Shown: positions 1-5,149 of the stretch, in pieces
How positions within the stretch are numbered: the stretch's first letter is position 1
Layout of the letters: each line of letters begins with the position of its first letter
Assembly: GCA_937859895.1 (NCBI GenBank)
Contig: CALMAV010000376.1
Span: forward strand, 1-6,313
DNA: 6,313 nt
Origin: an uncultured Bryobacterales bacterium
GTDB lineage: Bacteria; Acidobacteriota; Terriglobia; Bryobacterales; Bryobacteraceae
Reading direction: 5' to 3'
Notes under the pieces: model-generated
The model's database searches: none
Told to the model about the DNA's origin: nothing
The model's input: the letters and a program-made list of their open reading frames with translations, nothing else
Program-made: the position numbers and the translations under genes

Positions 1-443
1 CCTGCTGCCGTTTGGGCTGCACTACGTAAGAAGGAAGGAGCGCCGCCCATAGCAGAAGCTGCCGGCTGCACATAGGAAGGCTGAGGGTACTGCTGCTGAG
101 GAGGCGCATACGAGGAGGAGCTGGTTGCGCTGCTGCTGCCGCCCAAAAACGAGCCTCCGCTTACCGGACTCACGCTGCTGCCTCCGCGCTGCTGCAGTTC
201 GCTGATCTGTCTCTGCGCCTGCTGCAGCGCCATATTCTGAATCAGCACCGTCTGAGTCATCAGGTACAACGCATCTGGCCTACTACCGATACGTGTTCGA
301 ATAAAGTCTTCCGCCTCCGGGTCTCTCGGCGGCGCCGGCGTTTGCGCGAGCTTGTTCGCCAGATCGCTAATCATGTTTCGTTCATCAGGAGTCATATGTG
401 AGTTCTCGTCACCTAACCATCCGTTAGACGACGCCTGAGCCAT
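1..443 (-). CDS. DUF2076 domain-containing protein (3' end outside window)
   Basis: I read this from the reverse strand as an open frame with no stop before the window edge, giving 147 complete codons. Residues 17-85 match the DUF2076 (COG3416) pattern: MTPDER at 17-22, then PPRDPEAEDFI at 38-48, then LYLMTQTVLIQNMAL at 59-73, leading into a Gln-rich probable coiled coil (about 69-86). A low-complexity Gly/Ser/Pro/Gln linker follows (87-135). The last visible residues, SFLRSAAQTAAG, look like the start of the Ala/Gly-rich C-terminal part usual in the family. The biochemical role of DUF2076 is not established; some members are described as periplasmic ligand-binding sensors, but no signal peptide is visible here. 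The start at 443 is uncertain: an in-frame ATG at 395 would begin exactly at the conserved MTPDER, and neither start has a strong ribosome binding site. The family call is fairly secure; the function is unknown. Confidence 0.85.
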   Translation of the reverse strand, partial: MAQASSNGWLGDENSHMTPDERNMISDLANKLAQTPAPPRDPEAEDFIRTRIGSRPDALYLMTQTVLIQNMALQQAQRQISELQQRGGSSVSPVSGGSFLGGSSSATSSSSYAPPQQQYPQPSYVQPAASAMGGAPSFLRSAAQTAA

Positions 444-446
444 CTT

Positions 447-466
447 CGTTCACTTTGTTGTGAACG
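447..466. promoter_or_regulatory. Inverted repeat upstream of the DUF2076 start (possible operator)
   Basis: The arms CGTTCAC (447-453) and GTGAACG (460-466) are perfect 7-bp inverted repeats around a 6-base centre. The element ends 3 bases upstream of the proposed DUF2076 start codon. It could be a repressor binding site or an RNA hairpin that masks the start. If translation starts instead at 395, it would lie in the 5' leader or promoter. No U-tract follows, so it is not a typical terminator. Confidence 0.35.
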
Positions 467-666
467 CATTCAGTGCGCAAACATCTTTCCTAGCAATGCA
501 GCCGGGCCATCATACGCTCTCCAGGAGCTTCCGAGTATAAGCCAGGAACTATGTTGTGCGAAGCCCGGTTGTACCCCGTAAGAGTTCCACCTTTAACGGA
601 TCGAGAAGATCGCCTCCAGTTCGTTAACGAGCCCGGAAAGAGATCGCGCGTCAGTACAGGAGCTAT

Positions 667-1631
667 GTGAAGTCTGCCTGCATCAGTCCCGCTCTCCTCT
701 TTGTTCTAAGTGTGGCATCGGTCGGAATAATCAGATCAGCAGTTCGTTTCGCCGACTTTGAAAGGGTTGAGGGCTTAGGGTTGGTTGGTGATGCGGAGGT
801 TTTACATAAGGCGTTGCGACTCACGCCTTCGGAACGCAACCAGACTGGAGCTGTGTGGCTTCGCGAAAAACAATCGGTGCGATCAGGCTCTGAGAATACA
901 TCGAGTTCCGATTGACGCATCAGGGAGGAGTTTGTCAAGGTGCTAACGGACTGCCTTCGTTATGCGGAACTGCGGTTCTGCTGCTGCTGGGGGACTTGGG
1001 CTGGCGGACTCGTCAACTCCGCAGCAGCAGGGGGATTCCTTGGAGCATCGCCGTGTTCTTCGATACTTGCCGGAGCCCCAAGGAAGGAGATGCTTCCTTT
1101 AACTTCATTGCGGTACGCACGAATGGCCGACCCGCAGACCTGCATTGGCCCGCAGATCGGCTGGCTGATAGTCCGACCCTCACCACTGACTTAAAAGACC
1201 GCAAGCCACACATTGCAAAGATCCTGTATCGGCCACCAGCTCTGTCGGTATTTCTAGATGAGAATCCAACTCCAGTTCTCAAAACTGCAGTTAACGTCTC
1301 AATCGTGACGAATGGGGCAGGAAGAACGTGAGTAGGGTTGACCGCTTCAACCGGTATAGGTTACCAGAACCACGAGATCCTTAACTGGTCATTCTCGGGA
1401 TTCGATTCGTCTTCCAGTGTGTCTATGGTCTCTTCGGGCATCAGCTTTCCCATGACGGCTTGTCTACCGGATCATAATCTGTGCACGCCCGAGCGGCTAG
1501 TGGTTCCATTGAACGGTACTAAATACCACTTTGTTCTTTCAGCGAATCTGGCCTGGGCTGCCGCTATTCCGAATCCGCATGGCCGTGAGGTGGTAATTAC
1601 AGAGACTCACGGGGTTGCTTGCTGGACATAA
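667..1631 (+). pseudogene. Decayed secreted L-type (legume-like) lectin-domain protein
   Basis: No single frame is open, but three frames joined in order rebuild one protein. Part 1 starts at GTG 667, preceded by AGGAG at 658-662. It has a signal peptide (hydrophobic ALLFVLSVASVGII), then FADFERVEGLGLVGDAEVL and LRLTPSERNQTGAVWL, the N-terminal strands of L-type lectins. A net 1-base loss near 886-900 moves the frame to EFRLTHQGGVCQGANGL. A second loss near 955 gives AFVMRNCGSAAAGGLG. An apparent extra G in the run 1030-1034 restores GIPWSIAVFFDT, the family's metal-site region. Then come IAVRTNG, ALSVFLDENPTPVL, an in-frame TGA at 1329-1331 where a Trp is expected, and VGLTASTGIGYQNHEILNWSF, the typical domain end. 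A Cys-containing tail (ACLPDHNLCTPERLVV) runs to the TAA at 1629-1631. In family members VEFDT is usual; here Phe replaces the metal-binding Glu. An intact product would have been an exported carbohydrate-binding protein. The family call rests on pattern recognition across frames; sequencing error is the main alternative explanation for the shifts. Confidence 0.8.
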
Positions 1632-2087
1632 AAGCTTGGCTCGGAAGGTTGTAGCGGACCATCTGAGACGGCTGCACCCGCAAGTCCGGGCGTTCTTGTA
1701 CCGGATCGCCAGCTGGTGCCCTCGTCTTCAGGAACCGCGAAGGGCGAACCTGGTTTCCATGAACGGTCGTACTGGGACAGCCTTCAGGAAGAACGAGGGC
1801 TTCCATGAATTCGACGTTGAACTTAGAAAGAGGCGAGTAAAAATGTTCGATGCGAAATATGCCGATGTGGACCGCGCTATGTAAATAGAGGCAGTACAAG
1901 AAGGCCGGTCAACAGCGCACTTGGTCCGCGCTTCTGCACCCAGTGGACCAGAGGGGAAGCTTGTAAGCTGCAGAATAGTTATCGATACACCGCAAACTAA
2001 ACTTCCTTCCCCGATTTCGCCAGTTCACACCCGGTGGTCCCGTGCCGGCGCAAAGTCGCAGGGCAGAGAGCGCACCATGAATTTAGC
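1632..2087. other. Stretch with no recognisable gene (possible coding remnants)
   Basis: No convincing gene lies between the lectin remnant and the GNAT gene. One plus-strand frame is open from about 1615 to 1884 and ends in EFDVELRKRRVKMFDAKYAD, which looks protein-like but which I do not recognise; it has no Shine-Dalgarno sequence. The lectin frame also stays open for 58 codons after its TAA, up to TGA 1806-1808. Both could be further decayed coding sequence. The stretch contains the near-inverted pair GCCCTCGTCTTC (1718-1729) and GAAGAACGAGGGC (1788-1800), and short direct repeats (CTTCAGGAA twice, TTCCATGAA twice). No tRNA, transposase or strong terminator is seen. Confidence 0.5.
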
Positions 2088-3119
2088 TCAGGTGAGGTAT
2101 GGATCGCCCGGAATGGAGAGGAATCCGGAATCATCATCCAGCATTCCGACTTGCAGCGGCAGGTAAGGTGTAATTTGCCGCTGTGGATCGTACATGAATA
2201 ACGGCCGCGTATCACGAAGCTGAAAGCGATTCTGCTCAAACGCAGTCTTCATCTGCGGAGTAGAAGACCAGCCAATTAACTCGACCGCTTTTGGATCTCT
2301 CCTAGCTTCCGCCAGAACCACCGAACATGCTGACGTCCAGTCACTTTGGACGCCGATCACCCGCAGATCAAGAATCCGCATCTGACCATCTACACGGCTT
2401 AGCGCGAAGTAGCCTTGAGGCTTGCCCTCTTTTAAGAGTTTGTACAAGTGAACCGGAACTGCTGGACACTTCAAGTAGTAATCGAGAAGAGAGGTGCTGT
2501 GTAGTGTGCCGGCGGCAGTAGCTTCCTGCTCCAGTTGAGCAAACTGTTTAGGCGTGGAGCCTTCAATGATTTCTGCCCGCCAACTTCCCGTCGGGAACGG
2601 CCGATGAAGAGACCAAGCGAGGTTTCGTGCAATACGGCCTGCTTCACGCCACCCCCTCCGTGTAGGTCTGGTTCGGAACTGCTTCCAGGGTCGAAGTACC
2701 CGAGCGTGGACGGATACAGTATCAACCTGATCAAAGCCAAAACGAGGGAGAATTTTGCGCGTAATCTCCGCGCCTCCTACAACAAGCATGACAGTACTTT
2801 TGGCAAGCAACTCTTTCACAAGTTGAAGCCCAGCACCCCGGTAGTCTGGGTGGCTTACCCAGTCGTAGAAGCCAACGCTGCGGACCTCGGCCTTGGGAGT
2901 GACTACATGTTGTGGCCAAACACTGGCATGAGCAACCACCTGTTCACCATCCCGGACCACAAAGCTTCGGGAGCCTGGCCACTCCGGGTTGTTCTCGTGG
3001 TATTTCCAATGAAGCAACTGTTGATCAAGAATGAAGGCATCGGGCGCAACTTGAAATCCAGTTTGCAGAAGTCGAGTTACTTGACCTAGTTCCTCAACCC
3101 GAGATTCCGCTATCTCCAT
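2088..3119 (-). CDS. GNAT-family N-acyltransferase
   Basis: The product is about 343 residues, a probable cytosolic acyl-CoA-dependent transferase whose substrate cannot be read from the sequence. Residues 1-130 form a GNAT domain. WKYHENNPEW (38-47) and FVVRDGEQVVAHASVWP (53-69) are the usual early strands. HPDYRGAGL (90-98) is the acetyl-CoA pyrophosphate loop, and VGGAEITRKILPRFGF is the late helix-strand. A basic linker follows, and the C-terminal half resembles a second, degenerate GNAT fold. The ending IPGDPYLT is typical of long GNAT proteins found near cell-surface glycan genes. I chose ATG 3119 because MEIAESRVEEL is where family members normally begin. In-frame ATG 3158 and TTG 3185 would add 13 or 22 residues, and none of the three has a clear ribosome binding site. 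The gene diverges from the ACP/KAS III pair across an AT-rich region, so shared control and a shared acyl pathway are plausible but unproven. Confidence 0.82.
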   Translation of the reverse strand: MEIAESRVEELGQVTRLLQTGFQVAPDAFILDQQLLHWKYHENNPEWPGSRSFVVRDGEQVVAHASVWPQHVVTPKAEVRSVGFYDWVSHPDYRGAGLQLVKELLAKSTVMLVVGGAEITRKILPRFGFDQVDTVSVHARVLRPWKQFRTRPTRRGWREAGRIARNLAWSLHRPFPTGSWRAEIIEGSTPKQFAQLEQEATAAGTLHSTSLLDYYLKCPAVPVHLYKLLKEGKPQGYFALSRVDGQMRILDLRVIGVQSDWTSACSVVLAEARRDPKAVELIGWSSTPQMKTAFEQNRFQLRDTRPLFMYDPQRQITPYLPLQVGMLDDDSGFLSIPGDPYLT

Positions 3120-3212
3120 ACCCACACTAGTCAGTGTAATCCGAGATTTGAATTTCATAAAACATTTAATATTTGCGAAAAGCAACTAGGTACTAACACC
3201 GGAGAGGTATTT

Positions 3213-3227
3213 ACAATTGTGTCAATT
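3213..3227. promoter_or_regulatory. Operator-like overlapping palindromes upstream of the ACP gene
   Basis: ACAATTGT (3213-3220) is a perfect 8-bp palindrome. It overlaps AATTG-TGT-CAATT (3215-3227), which has perfect 5-bp arms. Both resemble the short AT-rich dyads bound by winged-helix repressors. They sit just upstream of a TATACT box and between the divergent GNAT and ACP genes, where a bound regulator could block transcription. They do not resemble the dyad in front of the MarR gene in this window, so that protein is not an obvious binder. Confidence 0.35.
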
Positions 3228-3234
3228 CCGACTG

Positions 3235-3240
3235 TATACT
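3235..3240 (+). promoter_or_regulatory. Possible -10 box for the ACP/KAS III operon
   Basis: TATACT differs from the TATAAT consensus at one position. A weak -35 candidate, TTTACA at 3210-3215, lies 19 bases upstream, which is longer than ideal. If used, transcription would begin around 3246-3250, essentially at ATG 3250, giving a leaderless or near-leaderless message. This is a motif-level guess only. Confidence 0.3.
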
Positions 3241-3249
3241 AAAGCATCT

Positions 3250-3522
3250 ATGAGCCAAATTAGTGATATTAGCCGTGTTTCTACAGGGGAAAAACACGAT
3301 GTTTTCTGCCGTCAACTGACCGACATTCTCGGCGTCCAGCAAAAGGAAATGGTTAAAGGAAGCGATCGGCTATCGAGTTTAAAAGGCTGGGATTCACTAA
3401 CCATTTTAGAGGTAATGAGTTTGGCCGATTCCGCTTATCGAGTGGACTTAGATCCAGAACGCATTGCGCGATGTCAAACCGTGGATGATCTCACCAGATT
3501 GGTCCTGAGCGGCGGAGAGTAG
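3250..3522 (+). CDS. Acyl carrier protein
   Basis: A 90-residue stand-alone carrier protein. The attachment motif GWDSLT is clear: the Ser at residue 49 (codon 3394-3396) is the expected site for 4'-phosphopantetheine. It is preceded by the helix I region FCRQLTDILGV and followed by ILEVMSLADSAYRVDL and the C-terminal helix TVDDLTRLVL, the normal order of an ACP four-helix bundle. It would carry acyl chains as thioesters for the synthase encoded 16 bases downstream. The start is ambiguous. ATG 3250 gives a normal ACP length but has only a weak Shine-Dalgarno sequence. An in-frame TTG at 3217 has a good one (GGAGAGG, 3201-3207, 9 bases away) and would add 11 residues. Its sequence diverges from the primary fatty-acid AcpP pattern, so it is probably a specialised pathway carrier rather than the housekeeping ACP. 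A modifying phosphopantetheinyl transferase must lie elsewhere. Confidence 0.88.
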   Translation: MSQISDISRVSTGEKHDVFCRQLTDILGVQQKEMVKGSDRLSSLKGWDSLTILEVMSLADSAYRVDLDPERIARCQTVDDLTRLVLSGGE

Positions 3523-3538
3523 GGCAGAGACGGGCGTG

Positions 3539-4537
3539 ATGAGCGCTGTAATTCAGCACATCGAATATTTTTTGCCGGACAGCATCTTAACAGCAGAAGA
3601 TTTGGCGCGCGAATTTCCGGAGTGGCCGGCGGAAAAGATCCAGAGTAAGACTGGAATCTCCACTCGCCACATTGCCGCACCTGCCGTCTGCGCCTCTGAT
3701 CTGGCAACGGTCGCAGCTGAGAAGCTGTTCTGTGCTACGTCAGTTACTCGGGGCGAGATTGACTTTATATTGTTGTGTACCCAGAGCCCCGATTATGTGC
3801 TGCCAGCAACGGCGTGTATTCTGCAGGATCGGCTTGGCCTTCCGAATCATGTAGGGGCAATGGATTTCAATTTGGGCTGCTCCGGGTTCATCTATGGCCT
3901 AGGACTAGCTGCTGGCTTAGTTGAAACGGGTCAGGCAAACCTGATTTTGTTGCTCACTGCAGATACTTATTCTAAGTACCTTCAAACCGAAGACAAGGCT
4001 ACCCGCGCAATCTTCGGCGATGGTGCTGCCGCGATATTAATTCGTTCTGTTCCCAGTGATGGTCGGTCCGAGCGAAGTATCTTTCAATACGGCACAGACG
4101 GAAAAGGCGCGCCGAACCTGATGGTAAGTGCAGGCGGCTCCAGAGACGCTGAGCCCGAAGGTCTCGCCCAAAGCCGTTGTCTCATGATGAATGGTCCCGA
4201 AATATTCGCCTTCACCATGCGGGCTGTTCCCCATTGCATTGAACAAGTACTCTCGAAGGCCGGAAAAGTCTTAGCCGAAATTGACTTATTTGTCTTTCAC
4301 CAGGCAAACACGTTTATCCTCGAACACTTACGACGAAAGATTGGCATTGCACCAGAAAAGATGTTCATCTGGATTGAGCATTGTGGAAACACTGTATCTT
4401 CAACCATTCCGATTGCACTATACGAGGCCCAAAGGCAAGGTAGGTTGACGAATGGAATGCAAGTTATGCTGGTAGGCTTCGGCGTCGGTTACTCCTGGGG
4501 TGCAACTATCCTCCGCTGGCCCCAGTTAAGTTGCTAA
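3539..4537 (+). CDS. Beta-ketoacyl-ACP synthase III (FabH-like)
   Basis: A 332-residue, full-length KAS III thiolase-fold enzyme. Family members condense an acyl-CoA primer with a malonyl-thioester, or in related enzymes transfer an acyl group. The catalytic triad is intact: Cys114 in FNLGCSGF, His254 in FVFHQAN, and Asn284 in EHCGNTVSSTIP. Supporting landmarks are KTGISTRH (37-44), AIFGDGAAAIL (157-167), GTDGKGAPNLMV (185-196) and the C-terminal glycine loop LVGFGVGYSWGA (311-322). I chose ATG 3539; a GTG directly before it (3536) is also possible. It lies 16 bases after the ACP stop, so the two are almost certainly co-transcribed. With only an ACP beside it and no other fatty-acid genes, it looks like a specialised enzyme loading or extending a short acyl chain on that ACP, rather than the housekeeping FabH. 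Primer preference cannot be read from the sequence. Confidence 0.93.
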   Translation: MSAVIQHIEYFLPDSILTAEDLAREFPEWPAEKIQSKTGISTRHIAAPAVCASDLATVAAEKLFCATSVTRGEIDFILLCTQSPDYVLPATACILQDRLGLPNHVGAMDFNLGCSGFIYGLGLAAGLVETGQANLILLLTADTYSKYLQTEDKATRAIFGDGAAAILIRSVPSDGRSERSIFQYGTDGKGAPNLMVSAGGSRDAEPEGLAQSRCLMMNGPEIFAFTMRAVPHCIEQVLSKAGKVLAEIDLFVFHQANTFILEHLRRKIGIAPEKMFIWIEHCGNTVSSTIPIALYEAQRQGRLTNGMQVMLVGFGVGYSWGATILRWPQLSC

Positions 4538-4650
4538 TACAGGGTCTTTAGATCTGTAAGTCACCTCATCCTGCACTCCCAATACAAGGCCTAGGGCACG
4601 TACTTGCCTCACTTGTTAATTCCCTACAAGCAGTTCCCCACCCGACGTTA

Positions 4651-4665
4651 TATCGTATTGCGATA
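4651..4665. promoter_or_regulatory. Candidate MarR operator (TATCG-N5-CGATA)
   Basis: Perfect 5-bp arms TATCG (4651-4655) and CGATA (4661-4665) flank a 5-base centre, ending 2 bases before the proposed TTG start of the MarR gene. MarR-family proteins are homodimers that commonly bind 15-20-bp dyads overlapping their own promoters, so the position fits autoregulation of the MarR-ClC operon. A possible -10 element, TTATAT (4648-4653), overlaps it. Binding is inferred. Confidence 0.5.
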
Positions 4666-4667
4666 CA

Positions 4668-5147
4668 TTGGGAGACGTGAGGAGCGTTCCCGAAGCAATT
4701 GATAAACAAAAGTTGCAGACACTGGCTGAGTTCCGCTATATGCTTCGGCGGTTTCTGCACTTCAGTGAAGAGGCGGCCAGAAAGGCTGATCTTCCAACAC
4801 AGCAACACCAATTGCTGTTGCAAATTGCTGGCGTCCCCGATGAGGTGGCACCGACAATTTCGTACTTGGCAGAGAGATTAGGGCTACGGCATCACAGCGT
4901 GGTCGAACTTAGTAAGCGCTGCCAAGAGCAGGGATTGATCCTTCGCACGCACGCTAGCCTGGACCGTCGCTGCGTGGTGTTGCAGGTGACTCTAAAGGGT
5001 GAACGACGGTTGAAGGAATTATCCGACGATCACGCTCGCGAATTGTATGAACTTGCACCGCAGTTGATTCGGGCGTTAACACAAATCCAAAGTTTGGGAT
5101 GTAAAAAGGCTACGGCTGGCCTGAGCACCCGGAAAATCGAAAAGTAA
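4668..5147 (+). CDS. MarR-family transcriptional regulator
   Basis: A 159-residue winged-helix DNA-binding protein of normal MarR size. Visible parts are the N-terminal dimerisation helix (EFRYMLRRFLHFSEEAARKA), LPTQQHQLLLQI before the DNA-binding lobe, the helix-turn-helix TISYLAERLGLRHHSVVELS (about residues 63-82), the wing with SLDRRCVVLQVTLKGERRL, and C-terminal dimerisation helices. The Asp-Arg-Arg in the wing is the family hallmark. No metal- or redox-sensing motif is evident, and the ligand is unknown. The start is uncertain: TTG 4668 gives the longest frame and GTG 4677 is an alternative, and neither is ideally spaced from a ribosome binding site. The ClC gene begins 2 bases after its stop, so it most likely controls that transporter and itself through the dyad at 4651-4665. 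Confidence 0.9.
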   Translation: MGDVRSVPEAIDKQKLQTLAEFRYMLRRFLHFSEEAARKADLPTQQHQLLLQIAGVPDEVAPTISYLAERLGLRHHSVVELSKRCQEQGLILRTHASLDRRCVVLQVTLKGERRLKELSDDHARELYELAPQLIRALTQIQSLGCKKATAGLSTRKIEK

Positions 5148-5149
5148 CC

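Noticed and set aside
975..1032. CTG/CAG-rich runs as a trinucleotide repeat feature
   Set aside because: Only three or four units each; they code for Ala and Gln in the rebuilt lectin frame.
960..1282. Minus-strand open frames opposite the lectin remnant
   Set aside because: They have no start signals or recognisable motifs, and the plus strand carries clear lectin sequence there.
1718..1800. GCCCTCGTCTTC / GAAGAACGAGGGC as ends of a small mobile element
   Set aside because: The arms differ by one base, there is no target-site duplication, and the interior does not pair; chance is likely.
2535..3089. 184-codon plus-strand open frame
   Set aside because: It lies antisense to the GNAT gene, has no family pattern, and the opposite strand shows clear GNAT motifs.
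4584..4630. ACAAG/CTTGT/ACAAG arms after the KAS III gene as a terminator or attenuator
   Set aside because: Only 5-bp arms, no GC-rich stem and no U-tract, so too weak to call.
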